Virus record (IMG/VR): IMGVR_UViG_3300036876_000124
Coordinates: 1-43,497 of that record
DNA length: 43,497 bases
Strand: one strand, 5' to 3'
Origin: a virus
Below the pieces are notes generated by a model. The model did not search any database. It saw only the letters and a program-made list of their open reading frames with translations, and had not been told where the DNA came from. Shown here piece after piece: positions 1 to 8,059 of the stretch (positions within the stretch are counted from its first letter, which is position 1; each line of letters begins with the position of its first letter). The position numbers and the translations under genes are program-made.

Positions 1-2
1 CC

Positions 3-644
3 AGTATTACCGACAACGGTACGACGGTTGCGTCAGCGGAGCCTGTCGTTCTGGGCTCGGCTACCTGCACAACGTTCGGCACAGCAGGCGGTATCTGTCC
101 AGCAGAAGGCACGAGTCCAACTAACGTAAGTGGTGCCGCGCCTTTGTATCCCGACGCTACAACACACGAATACATGGCCGCAACCAACGGAAGCTCTAGT
201 TACGGCATGATGGTTCGTCGGCAGCCGGGAGCAATTAAGCTCACCGGGCAGACAGCATCAATCTCGACTGCTACGCTATGCGCGGCTTCGGCGGGAGCTT
301 GCAACGTTGCTGGCCAGTATCATGTTCACGTATCGATGTATCAAGGTACACCATGTTTAACTAACACCGCCAATGGTGTATCTTTTTCCTTGTCGTGGAC
401 GGATCCTAACAGTACCGCACTCGGCTTGATCGTCCCACTGGCTGGTCAGCCGACCAATACCGGAACATTTTTTACGAATGGGATTATGGTTTGGGGGTCG
501 AATACAGCTGCTATCGCATTTGCTAGTGGAGACTTCACCATCGACACCAATGGCTCCGTTATCCAGTACGCCACGACCTATCAGTCGTGCAGTTCTGGGA
601 CAACAAGCTACGCAGTCAGCGCCGTGGTCGAGAGGCTGCAATGA
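3..644 (+). CDS. Surface/fibre-like protein, 3' part only
   Basis: The frame is open to the left window edge, so the N-terminus lies outside the window. About 214 residues are visible, rich in Gly, Ser, Thr and Ala with few charged residues. That composition is typical of beta-structured phage fibre or virion-surface proteins. I see no catalytic motif. The stop overlaps the next start as ATGA (641-644), so the two genes are translationally coupled. Base composition is GC-richer than the structural genes further right. Function is inferred from composition only. Confidence 0.6.
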   Translation, partial: SITDNGTTVASAEPVVLGSATCTTFGTAGGICPAEGTSPTNVSGAAPLYPDATTHEYMAATNGSSSYGMMVRRQPGAIKLTGQTASISTATLCAASAGACNVAGQYHVHVSMYQGTPCLTNTANGVSFSLSWTDPNSTALGLIVPLAGQPTNTGTFFTNGIMVWGSNTAAIAFASGDFTIDTNGSVIQYATTYQSCSSGTTSYAVSAVVERLQ

Positions 645-1315
645 GCAAGTTCCTCATCGCTTTACTTTTGTGTGTTTCGGCTTTCGGCCAGACGACCGTT
701 GCTCCAAACACGACTGTCGCGCCGAATACGACTCTTGCTTACTCATCTGTCATTTCCTTCGTCTCATCCAACTCTACCGGCGCGGCGATGAACACGACCG
801 GGGCAACATTGCTTGTTGTGGGCTGTGGGTTAGGCAGCAGCACCGGCGCATCCAGCTCACCATCGAACACATGGACGGCAACCGGGGCTACTCTTAATTC
901 AGATCTCAATATTTATTACGCCTACGCTCCCACGACCAGTACGTCGCAAACCTTCGCCTGTGTAGGAGGATCGTCATCCGTCTTAGGGGCGCTGGCTCTC
1001 AAGGGAACTCTCACCACATCTTCCGTGTTCGATAATCGTACAGTACGTGGCGGATCTCCTTCAACTTTTACGCTTACCGCAACTCCAGCAATATCCGGGG
1101 AAGCGGGAGTCATTATTTCATGGAATCCAGACGAGGGCTGCGACTTCGTTTCTCTGGGAGGCTCCCCGACATGGAATACGGTTACGTCTAACACTTCAGC
1201 TTGCTGGCTTATGAGTTACGCAATCAATGCGGCCGCAGGAACATTCACCGCGAACGTAGACTTCGGATCAGATGCAGATAACGCGGATGCCATGCTTGCC
1301 TTGTTCGAGCCTTAA
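641..1315 (+). CDS. Secreted lectin-like beta-sandwich protein
   Basis: A 224-residue product. The ATG at 641 overlaps the upstream TGA and is chosen because it gives a clean signal peptide (MSKFLIALLLCVSAFGQ) with a likely cut after Gln17. A duplicated VAPNTT motif follows, then a Ser/Thr/Gly-rich region with spaced Cys residues and patterns such as NTWTATG and YYAYAP. I associate these with concanavalin-like domains repeated in phage surface proteins. No catalytic motif is seen. A signal peptide suggests export by the host Sec system and a role at the host envelope, but a virion adhesin is also possible. Confidence 0.6.
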   Translation: MSKFLIALLLCVSAFGQTTVAPNTTVAPNTTLAYSSVISFVSSNSTGAAMNTTGATLLVVGCGLGSSTGASSSPSNTWTATGATLNSDLNIYYAYAPTTSTSQTFACVGGSSSVLGALALKGTLTTSSVFDNRTVRGGSPSTFTLTATPAISGEAGVIISWNPDEGCDFVSLGGSPTWNTVTSNTSACWLMSYAINAAAGTFTANVDFGSDADNADAMLALFEP

Positions 1316-1331
1316 CGCTGAGGAGTCTTGG

Positions 1332-1415
1332 ATGAAAAAAGTAATGAACGCGATGCTTGTTCTTGCTGGTACGGTACTGGCGGCGCTGCTGTTGGGATTT
1401 GGGTTGTATTGCTAG
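1332..1415 (+). CDS. 27-residue single-helix membrane peptide
   Basis: MKKVMNAMLVLAGTVLAALL then a short hydrophobic end finishing in Cys. Two basic residues are followed by one hydrophobic helix. AGGAG lies about 9 bases upstream of the ATG, and the gene follows the secreted protein by 16 bases. It ends in TAG. Such peptides are common in phages (holin-like, spanin-like or regulatory), but the sequence does not tell which. Confidence 0.45.
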   Translation: MKKVMNAMLVLAGTVLAALLLGFGLYC

Positions 1416-1458
1416 CTAGCACCGTCAGCATCATTAATAACACTTTTCGTTTATAAGT

Positions 1459-1995
1459 ATGGGCGAAAATATCTTTGCGTTGCAACTTTCCAAACCCCAG
1501 CCTCAGGAAGTAATTCCAATCAGTGGCATTCCATGGGATGATGGGATGCGTGCGGTTCTTAGTGTGCGCGGAGTCTGGGCAAAGCTTCAAACCACTATAT
1601 TATGGGGAGATTCACTTTACATGATATGGTACGATATTGGGCAACTCACCAAGCAAGATGGATTTAAAGCATTTCTCAAACCTTATTTTGGTACTCCGGT
1701 GCCAGCGGGTCAACTTTCCCAACCGCCATTCGCTGCTACCCCGGCTTTGTACTTTCGATTTCCAGGTATACCAATTCCTCCCCCCGTGCCCCCAGTAGCT
1801 TTAGGTACTGTCACTATGCTAAATGCTGGTTTTGATGCTTTTCGAGGATATTGGATTGAATTTGCTGGAAATTATTTTTTACAATTCCCTTTATTTAAAG
1901 ATTGGCCGAATGTTACTAGAGATACATTGAATTATAAAGGATTTCAAGGATCTACAAATAACCCCGGCTCTAATAATAGCAATTGCACAGGTTAA
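1459..1995 (+). CDS. Hypothetical protein with proline-rich centre
   Basis: A 178-residue protein that I do not recognise. It has many aromatic residues (WGDSLYMIWYDIG), a central proline run (IPIPPPVPPV) and an Asn/Gly/Ser-rich tail (GSTNNPGSNNSNCTG). No signal peptide or membrane helix is seen. It lies between the surface-protein genes and the small and large zinc-ribbon-associated genes, so a virion or tail-tip role is possible but not shown. The Shine-Dalgarno sequence is weak. From here on the base composition is AT-richer than in 1-1400. Confidence 0.6.
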   Translation: MGENIFALQLSKPQPQEVIPISGIPWDDGMRAVLSVRGVWAKLQTTILWGDSLYMIWYDIGQLTKQDGFKAFLKPYFGTPVPAGQLSQPPFAATPALYFRFPGIPIPPPVPPVALGTVTMLNAGFDAFRGYWIEFAGNYFLQFPLFKDWPNVTRDTLNYKGFQGSTNNPGSNNSNCTG

Positions 1996-2011
1996 ATGGT
2001 AGGATAAATAA

Positions 2012-2263
2012 ATGGACAATATTCCTTCTGATTTCCAGATAGCTTATGAGCATTTTATGCTCATGTGTACTAAATATAACTATTCTTTCGCTGGAATGGC
2101 GATTAGGGTAGACCCGCCTGCTATCTTAGCTATCGGCAACGCCACAGAACGCGGACACGATTTTGCTAAGCTCTTAAGATCATATGCTGATTTAGTTGAT
2201 GAAAAACAATCTGCTGGCTTAGTTAAGGACGGTAGTACTGAATCTTCATCTACAGTGAATTAA
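2012..2263 (+). CDS. Small hypothetical protein
   Basis: An 83-residue protein starting 16 bases after the preceding stop, with AGGA upstream. It looks soluble and helical, with an acidic, Ser-rich tail (KDGSTESSSTVN). I see no known domain. It is followed 31 bases later by the large zinc-ribbon gene, so the three genes probably share a transcript. Confidence 0.55.
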   Translation: MDNIPSDFQIAYEHFMLMCTKYNYSFAGMAIRVDPPAILAIGNATERGHDFAKLLRSYADLVDEKQSAGLVKDGSTESSSTVN

Positions 2264-2294
2264 CTGTAATTTCCATTCCTCTGATGAGGCTCTT

Positions 2295-4289
2295 ATGGTT
2301 AAATGTCCAAAATGTCACATGATTCTCGATTCTGGTATTGAGAATTGCTTAAATTGCAACGAACCACTAAAAAATGCTGAACCAATTCCTGATGAACCCC
2401 AAGATACGGGAGATTATGAATTTTATCAACCTGATCCGGGCTCTCCCAACGCCATGGAAGATGAAAAATTTCTAAGTGAGTCGCACATCACCGCGGCATC
2501 TAATTCCACATTGGACGGAAAAAAGAATGCCGCCAGTCGATACATGGATGATGAATGGCGTGAGATTCTAGAGGCTAATGGATATCACCCAAGTACAGAA
2601 AATAATCCAGGATCTCCCAACGGTGAAGTATGGAGAAATCCTGATACCGATATTCATGTAATTATAGGAGTTAATGAAGACAGGGAACCTTATTTTCAAA
2701 TAATAACTCCTGATCACCCCATTACTACTGGTTATGATTCTGATGTTTTGAAAGATATGATTCAAAACGAAGATGAACCTGGCTTCGCTGATAAGGGTGG
2801 AGAACAGCTAGATGTGGATTACAATGAAAAAATCACACCAGAAGACAAAGATTTTTTACGCCAGATGAAAATTATTGGTAAACAAAAAACATTCTCTGGT
2901 AAATTTGCTGGTATTTCTCCTCGTTTTAGTTTCGCTGTACCGATAGAGGCGGGTGGTAAAGTAGCCTTTCATTTGGCAAAAGCGGGTATGGATGATTTTG
3001 AAGTAGATACTTATGAGGGAGATGGGGCATCTATATTTATATTCCCTAATGAACCAGAATTGCATGTTGCAGAGGAAATTGTTAGAGCTGAATTTACTGA
3101 ACAAATTTCCGCAGCAGTGAACGCTGATCAATCAGGAGGTAAAATATCAGAAGAAAAAAGTGTGTGGGCTCTTTGGTCTCCGGTAGCAACTCACAAGTAC
3201 GAATATCCAGAATCCAAACACACCACCCCTTTGATGAGTAGTGAAAAAACCGCCGATGACCCAAATAGCTACATGCGGGGCAAGCAATTCTCCGGCCCAC
3301 AACTTGTGCCATCCAGATATAAAGCCGCATTAGAGCAAGCCCTGAGTGGCTTAGACGCGCTCACTGAAATCGGCCCTAGTGTAGATATTAAAGGGTGTGC
3401 AGAGATGAGTGCTGCCGATTTACGTCAGTTTGCTAATGATTGGGCAGCAGGTAAACCGCGTTTTGCAGCCGAAAAAATAGCTGGTCAATGGGGAGAACGA
3501 TCCTATGACAGAGATTCAGTTCATGATTTATTGGATCAATTTCGTACCCAAGGGGATGATACTCAAGGCTTTGATGAACCTGTCCCCGATGAAAATTTAC
3601 CGGCATTTTTAGAAAATTTGGAAACGGGGCAAAATTCCGATGATGCTTACTTAGGCTCAATTGTATTCATGGTAAATCAAGGCTCTAAAATTCCTGCAAT
3701 TTATCGTCAACGAGCGAAACAAATTGCAGAAGCCTTGCTGGCAGATGAAAATTACTTAAGTACTTGGTCAAATCCGGATCTTAGAAAAGCGGAACTTGGA
3801 AAAGAAATTGATATTTTAGCAGGTGATTCAACAAATGCAGGAAAATATCGCCGTGCCAAATTCCTAGCTACGGCCAAGGAGTTGGGTCTGGATATAAACA
3901 AATATGCATCGGATTGGGATTCCGCAAGTGCCTACAAACAGGATGATTACATGCACGAAGTTCAAGCTATGGCACAAGAAGATAGAAAATTTGGTAGTCA
4001 TTACCGACAAAAAATTACAAGCGGTGCGGCATTAAGTTTTCCGACATTTTCCAGGTGGTTTAACCAGCTCAAAGAAATGGGAGATTTAAACAATTTTACC
4101 GTTACGATAGGCAACGGTGCTATTCGAGCTAATTACAAAGGAAAGCCTTTCGCATACTTAGGGTTCCCACTGGAACAACTGGAAGAAATTATAGGGCCGG
4201 TTCGAAGATTCTTGGAAAAAGAAACAGATCAACAAGATGAAGCTATTTGGGAAGCCGTACGTAATCAAGATTCTAGCAAATGGAAATAA
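2295..4289 (+). CDS. 664-residue protein with N-terminal zinc ribbon
   Basis: The N-terminus carries CPKC (residues 4-7) and CLNC (18-21), a four-Cys zinc ribbon. The next 60 residues are acidic and disordered-looking, with the element PGSPN at about 50 and again at about 106. The rest is a soluble mixed protein with many Asp/Glu and helical stretches towards the C-terminus (LEQLEEIIGPVRRFLEKE). No ATPase, nuclease or protease motif is evident. GAGG precedes the ATG. The size and lack of enzyme motifs fit a virion-internal or assembly protein, but this is inference. Confidence 0.65.
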   Translation: MVKCPKCHMILDSGIENCLNCNEPLKNAEPIPDEPQDTGDYEFYQPDPGSPNAMEDEKFLSESHITAASNSTLDGKKNAASRYMDDEWREILEANGYHPSTENNPGSPNGEVWRNPDTDIHVIIGVNEDREPYFQIITPDHPITTGYDSDVLKDMIQNEDEPGFADKGGEQLDVDYNEKITPEDKDFLRQMKIIGKQKTFSGKFAGISPRFSFAVPIEAGGKVAFHLAKAGMDDFEVDTYEGDGASIFIFPNEPELHVAEEIVRAEFTEQISAAVNADQSGGKISEEKSVWALWSPVATHKYEYPESKHTTPLMSSEKTADDPNSYMRGKQFSGPQLVPSRYKAALEQALSGLDALTEIGPSVDIKGCAEMSAADLRQFANDWAAGKPRFAAEKIAGQWGERSYDRDSVHDLLDQFRTQGDDTQGFDEPVPDENLPAFLENLETGQNSDDAYLGSIVFMVNQGSKIPAIYRQRAKQIAEALLADENYLSTWSNPDLRKAELGKEIDILAGDSTNAGKYRRAKFLATAKELGLDINKYASDWDSASAYKQDDYMHEVQAMAQEDRKFGSHYRQKITSGAALSFPTFSRWFNQLKEMGDLNNFTVTIGNGAIRANYKGKPFAYLGFPLEQLEEIIGPVRRFLEKETDQQDEAIWEAVRNQDSSKWK

Positions 4290-4325
4290 ATCCGTCTTTC
4301 TATTCTATTATGAGAGGTAAAAAAT

Positions 4326-4514
4326 ATGATACACATTCTGATCATTTTAGTTGTCATTGGGGTATTGCTATGGTTGGTAAATACATACATCCCTATGGAC
4401 GCAACTATCAAGAAAATCATTAACATAGTAGCGATCATTCTTGTTGTACTGTGGTTGCTAAGTGTTTTTGGAGTACTGGGCGGAGCGGATATTCCTATTA
4501 CCCGTCTGCATTAA
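4326..4514 (+). CDS. Two-helix small membrane protein, Thivi_2564-like
   Basis: A 62-residue protein with two hydrophobic helices (about 3-20 and 33-52) separated by YIPMDATIKKIIN. The pattern GVLLWLVNTYIPMD...IKKI is typical of the small bacterial membrane family annotated as Thivi_2564, recognised from memory. AGAGG lies just upstream of the ATG. The gene sits directly before the tmRNA promoter and closes the preceding transcription unit. Its function is unknown in the family. Confidence 0.7.
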   Translation: MIHILIILVVIGVLLWLVNTYIPMDATIKKIINIVAIILVVLWLLSVFGVLGGADIPITRLH

Positions 4515-4518
4515 ATTA

Positions 4519-4547
4519 TTGACAAATTTTCCAACTATCAGTATTAT
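4519..4547 (+). promoter_or_regulatory. Consensus sigma70 promoter of the tmRNA gene
   Basis: TTGACA (4519-4524), a 17-base spacer and TATTAT (4542-4547). The predicted start is near 4554. The -35 box continues as TTGACAAATTT, which recurs at 10375 and 11642 and in a variant at 7788, so these form one promoter family. Confidence 0.8.
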
Positions 4548-4553
4548 ATAAAG

Positions 4554-4911
4554 AGTATCGTAGTTGGTTCGGAACGAGCCATCAGGCGTTAACATAGAAG
4601 TATTAAATTCAAGCGTAGCCTGAGAATCTTCATGTAAGGTGAAGAGGTTCAAGAATGGTTGTTTGAAGCGTTCTAAGAGCACGACGGACCCGGATGGCTT
4701 CCGGCACCTCCACCAAGTTTTGTAACACGCATCAATATGGGGGTGAACATGCCGTTTCGACGGAGTGAATGAGGAACGGGGACAACTCGGGATGCTGTGG
4801 CCTACCGGTCATACTGGACACAGAAACAGTAAACGCAACTGCTCCAAAAGCATTTGCTGCCGCTGCATAAGCGACCCTAGACCGTGTCTAGGTTCCTCAA
4901 CACGACAAAAG
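4554..4911 (+). ncRNA. ssrA: Circularly permuted (two-piece) tmRNA
   Basis: The acceptor half comes first: CACCTCC (4705-4711) followed by ACCA (4712-4715). A 23-base spacer separates it from the coding half, which begins GGGGGTG (4739-4745). The two pair as a 7-bp acceptor stem, with a G-U third pair as in alanine tRNA. The coding half has the tmRNA signature TTTCGACGG (4755-4763) and then a tag frame ending GTA AAC GCA ACT GCT CCA AAA GCA TTT GCT GCC GCT GCA TAA (4829-4870), read as ...NATAPKAFAAAA. A hairpin (4876-4892) follows the tag. Upstream of the acceptor, several short hairpins (4570-4660) fit the pseudoknot domain. The product would rescue stalled ribosomes and tag the nascent peptide. 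This order (acceptor then coding) is known from some bacterial lineages. Exact mature ends are not visible. Confidence 0.85.
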
Positions 4912-4933
4912 ACCCGCGCAAGCGGGTTTTTTT
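4912..4933 (+). terminator. Rho-independent terminator of the tmRNA
   Basis: ACCCGC, a GCAA loop and GCGGGT, followed by a run of seven T. This is a perfect 6-bp GC-rich stem placed just after the tag-distal hairpin. Confidence 0.9.
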
Positions 4934-5070
4934 GTTTTCCGGGTACTCTAGTAGAGCGGTACTCAGCGGATTTTTTGCCGTTTCATCCGTGAAGATTGGA
5001 TCAAAGCGGAACGGCGTCAGGTTCAATCGATATCGCTCGCAATTCGGTATTTTACTATTAGGCGGTCGAT

Positions 5071-5394
5071 ATGAAATTTATTTCTATATTTCTTTTTTTA
5101 TTTTCGTCTTTATGTTTTGGGGATAGTGTTGTGTTAACCTGGACGCCCAGCACCACAGCAAATCCAGTACGCCAGTCAATTTATAGACAGATAAATTGTA
5201 CATCGATAACGAGTATTCCTACTCCTGTACGCAGAGCTGAAGTGGATCCAGGTGTAAAAACTTGGACAGACACCGCCGCAAAAGCGGGAGAAAAATATTG
5301 TTATTTTGTAACCGTTTCAGCTAAGACTTCTAAAACATCAACTACAACCATTGAAAGCGGCCCATCTATTGCTATCCTGGTTACGGCGAATTGA
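5071..5394 (+). CDS. Small secreted fibronectin-III-like protein
   Basis: A 107-residue protein. The signal peptide MKFISIFLFLFSSLCFG is followed by a single domain with VVLTWTPSTTANPVRQSIYR, KTWTDTAAKAGEKYCYFVTV and a final beta-strand, which is the pattern of a fibronectin type III module. AGGCGG precedes the start. Two Cys could form a disulfide after export. It is followed 35 bases later by the glycosyltransferase-sulfotransferase gene. A role in the host envelope or periplasm is inferred from the signal peptide only. Confidence 0.65.
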   Translation: MKFISIFLFLFSSLCFGDSVVLTWTPSTTANPVRQSIYRQINCTSITSIPTPVRRAEVDPGVKTWTDTAAKAGEKYCYFVTVSAKTSKTSTTTIESGPSIAILVTAN

Positions 5395-5429
5395 GAAAAT
5401 AGTGGTATTAAACAATAAAGAGGGTAGTA

Positions 5430-6884
5430 ATGATCGTATTTTGCACAACATGTAGAGGACGCGCGGACCATGTTGAAAAAACATTGCCACAAAATTTGGC
5501 TGACAATCCCAATTCAAAATTTGTTCTCCTGGACTATAATTCACAGGATAATCTAGTGCCTTATTTAAAAGCGAATCACGCCAATGATATCGCAAGCGGA
5601 CGATTGGTTGTCTACAGCTTCCCGGATCCAACTCAGTTTCATGTATCTCATGCCAAGAATATGGCCGCTAGGCTAGGAATATTGGAGGGCGCTGATATTT
5701 TGGTTACACAAGACGCAGATAATTTTACGGGAGAAAATTTTGAAGGATTTGTCACTGAAAAAATGAAAGAGTCGGGGATATTTTTATGCCCTGATCATGT
5801 TGGGATTAGAGGTATTCCGTGGGGGACTGGGGAGCGTCCAAATCGTGGTTTCGCTGGGCGGTTAGCTGTCAGAGCACAAGATTTCATTAAGGCTGGGGGC
5901 TATAACGAAACGTACGACACTTGGAGAGGCGAAGATATTGATTTTAACGCTAGAATGGGGCGTTTAGGATACACTATGCGCTATATTGATAACCATTACT
6001 TGCAGACAATCCCGCACAACGCAGCGATTCGTTTTAAGGAATACCCACATGCTCGTCAGTACGAAGTTGAAGGGGCCTGGAAAATTACCGGTAATGAATA
6101 TGATACGGTTGTCAATTACGGACAAATCGGTATGGGAACTGTTTATAGAAACTTTGGCAATAAACCCATCAAACTTTCAGCTATTCCAACAAGAATTTTT
6201 GGGGTAGGTTTACACAAGACAGCAACGACTTCTTTGCATAAAGCATTTCAGGTTTTGGGTTTTGATAGTCTCCACTGGGGTAGAGGTGAAGCGCCTTTGA
6301 TTTGGGATGAAATGCAATCAGTAGGTAGGTCAGCAACATTAGAGCGTTATTACGCGCTTTGTGATCTTCCGATTCCGCTGCTATATCAAAAATTAGACAA
6401 GACGTATCCGGGCTCCAAGTTTATTCTTACAATCCGTGATGAAAAAAAATGGCTAAAGAGTGTAGAGCGATTGTGGGACGAGGATTATAATCCAACGCGA
6501 GGAACATGGGAAATTTATCCATTTACTAATCGAATTCACACAGAATTATACGGACAAAAGGATTTCAATGCACCTGTATTTTTAAAGCGTTATCGTAAGC
6601 ATAACGCTGAAGTGCTTGAGTATTTTAAAAATCGTCCGAATGATCTACTTGTGATGGATATGGAAGATGGTGCAGGATGGAAAGAACTATGTCCATTCCT
6701 TGATGTACCTGTGCCCTCACGCCCGTATCCAACAGTATATGTCACTAAGAAATTAGAAAGTATCAACAGCGGAGAACCTCCACCTCCACCTCCACCTTCA
6801 GGTATATGCCCAATAATAATCGCATTGGCGTTTGTTTTTATTACTGTTACAATTGCTGCAATTGCATTTGCAATTTGGCATTGA
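5430..6884 (+). CDS. Glycosyltransferase-sulfotransferase fusion with C-terminal membrane anchor
   Basis: A 484-residue protein with three parts. Residues 1-245 look like a family-2/GT27-type glycosyltransferase, with an acidic metal motif QDAD (94-97) and RGEDIDFNAR (166-175) near the acceptor side. Residues 255-440 look like a PAPS-dependent sulfotransferase: GLHKTATTSLHKAF (260-273) is the 5'-phosphosulfate loop, and the 3'-phosphate segment is around SKFILTIRDEKKW (329-341). A proline run (about 450-456) leads to one C-terminal hydrophobic helix (459-482). The predicted enzyme would add a sugar and a sulfate to a glycan while anchored in the inner membrane. Substrate is unknown. I see no frameshift, so the fusion appears genuine. 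Confidence 0.75.
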   Translation: MIVFCTTCRGRADHVEKTLPQNLADNPNSKFVLLDYNSQDNLVPYLKANHANDIASGRLVVYSFPDPTQFHVSHAKNMAARLGILEGADILVTQDADNFTGENFEGFVTEKMKESGIFLCPDHVGIRGIPWGTGERPNRGFAGRLAVRAQDFIKAGGYNETYDTWRGEDIDFNARMGRLGYTMRYIDNHYLQTIPHNAAIRFKEYPHARQYEVEGAWKITGNEYDTVVNYGQIGMGTVYRNFGNKPIKLSAIPTRIFGVGLHKTATTSLHKAFQVLGFDSLHWGRGEAPLIWDEMQSVGRSATLERYYALCDLPIPLLYQKLDKTYPGSKFILTIRDEKKWLKSVERLWDEDYNPTRGTWEIYPFTNRIHTELYGQKDFNAPVFLKRYRKHNAEVLEYFKNRPNDLLVMDMEDGAGWKELCPFLDVPVPSRPYPTVYVTKKLESINSGEPPPPPPPSGICPIIIALAFVFITVTIAAIAFAIWH

Positions 6885-7189
6885 ACGGCTCTAGTGAGCG
6901 CAATCCCAGACTTTAGTCTGGGTTAGCGAATACCTCAGTATTTATACTTTAAGTCCGTGCTCTTGGAGTCGCATAATCCCTGAGTAGGCAAGAAGAGAAA
7001 AAGCACAAAAGCGGACTTTACGCTTTTCTCTTCGGGCCGGGATTCGGCCACGAGATAGGGTAACACCCTAGTCAGGAATCCCAGACTTCAGTCTGGGAGG
7101 ATCAACTAAAACAGCCTACGGAACCGATGTTGTATTTTAATCTTGGTTGCTGTAATATTGGGGAACTATATAGTTGAGAGGATGCCGCA
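6885..7189 (+). ncRNA. Structured RNA leader with alternative pairings (copy A of a repeated motif)
   Basis: No convincing gene lies here. The stretch contains a hairpin (CCCAGACT/AGTCTGGG, 6905-6922) that recurs at 7080-7097, a closing stem AAGTCCG (6951-6957)/CGGACTT (7012-7018), and a competing pairing of 6993-7004 with 7022-7032. Further hairpins are GGCCG/CGGCC (7036-7050) and TAGGGT/ACCCTA (7056-7070). The core 6960-7019 is conserved at 22260-22304. Mutually exclusive stems ahead of a gene (7190) suggest a cis-regulatory RNA. I do not match it to a known class. Confidence 0.5.
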
Positions 7190-7507
7190 ATGAGGGTGTA
7201 CTACTTCGGATGCGTTGGCGAGGCGGGCCACTATATGCACACGCCGGATATGCAGCAAGATTGGAACTTCATGCGCAGCAACCCTTGGGCTGGTGCGCTG
7301 GACGATGCCTTCAAGGGTTTGCGGCATAAAGACGGTTGGACCGCATTTGCGATGCACGATTACACGGTGGATCAACGACCCGGATCAAATAGTGTGTTCT
7401 TGGCCGAAGGCATCTTCTCCGAGGAAGAGATGCGGGGACTGGCACACGAACATTTCCCATTGGTCGCTAGACGCATCGGCCTGCCACAGAAAGGGTTAGG
7501 GAGTTAA
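7190..7507 (+). CDS. Hypothetical protein, GC-rich gene
   Basis: A 105-residue soluble protein (MRVYYFGCVGEAGHYMHTPD) with many His and aromatic residues and an acidic segment SEEEMRGLAHEHFP. GAGAGG precedes the ATG. Its GC content is clearly above that of both neighbours, which suggests separate acquisition. It follows the structured leader at 6885-7189, so its expression may be controlled by that RNA. No known function. Confidence 0.6.
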   Translation: MRVYYFGCVGEAGHYMHTPDMQQDWNFMRSNPWAGALDDAFKGLRHKDGWTAFAMHDYTVDQRPGSNSVFLAEGIFSEEEMRGLAHEHFPLVARRIGLPQKGLGS

Positions 7508-7527
7508 GTCTTGACAGGGGGTCTATA

Positions 7528-7785
7528 ATGCCGAAGAATAAATCTACTTCCCCTACATGTCGATTTATTCTCGATTTCACAGAAGAAATGACCCCCCAAA
7601 CCAATGAAAAAGGGGAGTCGATCAAACCGTTGTACAATTTAACCCATATCATTTATTGTGATGATCCAGCGCTGTTCAAAATAAATGAATTGTGGTATTG
7701 TGGAAAACATCAAGCGGAGATGGATGCAGGGGTTAACGGTATAAGGATCAATAATATATGGCATTCTTACTCCCTACTAAAATAA
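7528..7785 (+). CDS. Small hypothetical protein with possible zinc site
   Basis: An 85-residue protein with Cys11, Cys49 and a CGKH motif (63-66) that could hold a metal. It begins 20 bases after the previous stop with GGGGG just upstream. It is AT-rich again, like most of the phage. I do not recognise the family. It ends just before a promoter at 7788-7817. Confidence 0.55.
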   Translation: MPKNKSTSPTCRFILDFTEEMTPQTNEKGESIKPLYNLTHIIYCDDPALFKINELWYCGKHQAEMDAGVNGIRINNIWHSYSLLK

Positions 7786-7787
7786 AA

Positions 7788-7817
7788 TAGACAAATATCG
7801 TGACTTCGTAGTATAAT
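7788..7817 (+). promoter_or_regulatory. Promoter before the first ATG-ACA-TAG gene
   Basis: TAGACA (7788-7793), 18 bases, TATAAT (7812-7817). The -35 extension TAGACAAATATC resembles the TTGACAAATTTCC boxes at 4519, 10375 and 11642. The start codon at 7835 would follow a leader of about 11 bases. Confidence 0.6.
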
Positions 7818-7834
7818 ACATGTAGGAGAAAATT

Positions 7835-8059
7835 ATGACATAGGTTCAACCGTATTTTTACTTGTTCATCCGTCAGGATCTTTCTGCTGCTCAGCAGATC
7901 GTCCAGTCCAATCACGCAACCTTTGAAGTTGCTCGCCGTTTACCCCCTGAATATGAAGAAACTCCCAACCTAGTTCTTATTGGTGTGCCAGATAAAACCG
8001 AACTTTTCCGTGTGGTCGAAAAACTTAAATTTCATGAAATTGATCATCAGGTTTTTTAA
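7835..8059 (+). CDS. Pth2-like protein N-terminal part, TAG at codon 3
   Basis: AGGAGAAAATT precedes ATG ACA TAG, and the frame then runs on as VQPYFYLFIRQDLSAAQQIV to a TAA at 8057. The segment FIRQDLSAAQQIVQSNHA (about residues 11-28) is the start of the peptidyl-tRNA hydrolase II-like family found in phages, whose conserved part begins right at this point. The natural start is therefore the ATG, and the amber codon (7841-7843) lies inside the gene. A TTG at 7862 is the only obvious start after the amber codon. The C-terminal half of the family (threonine-alanine motif) continues in the same frame after the TAA (see 8060-8209), so the gene is also broken there. Confidence 0.6.

Noticed and set aside
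4934-5060. A further tRNA after the tmRNA terminator
   Set aside because: A hairpin CTCTAGTAGAG and a GGTTCAATC string are present, but no acceptor stem or anticodon arm can be fitted.
4765-5126. Open frames across the tmRNA and its terminator
   Set aside because: They follow the tmRNA sequence and the terminator hairpin and read as low-quality protein. The RNA gene explains the region.
6905-7097. Hairpin pair as ends of a transposable element
   Set aside because: Each copy is itself a palindrome, there is no transposase between them and no target duplication.
7511-7529. TTGACA followed by TATAAT before the 7528 gene
   Set aside because: The two boxes are only seven bases apart and the second overlaps the start codon, so it cannot work as a normal promoter.
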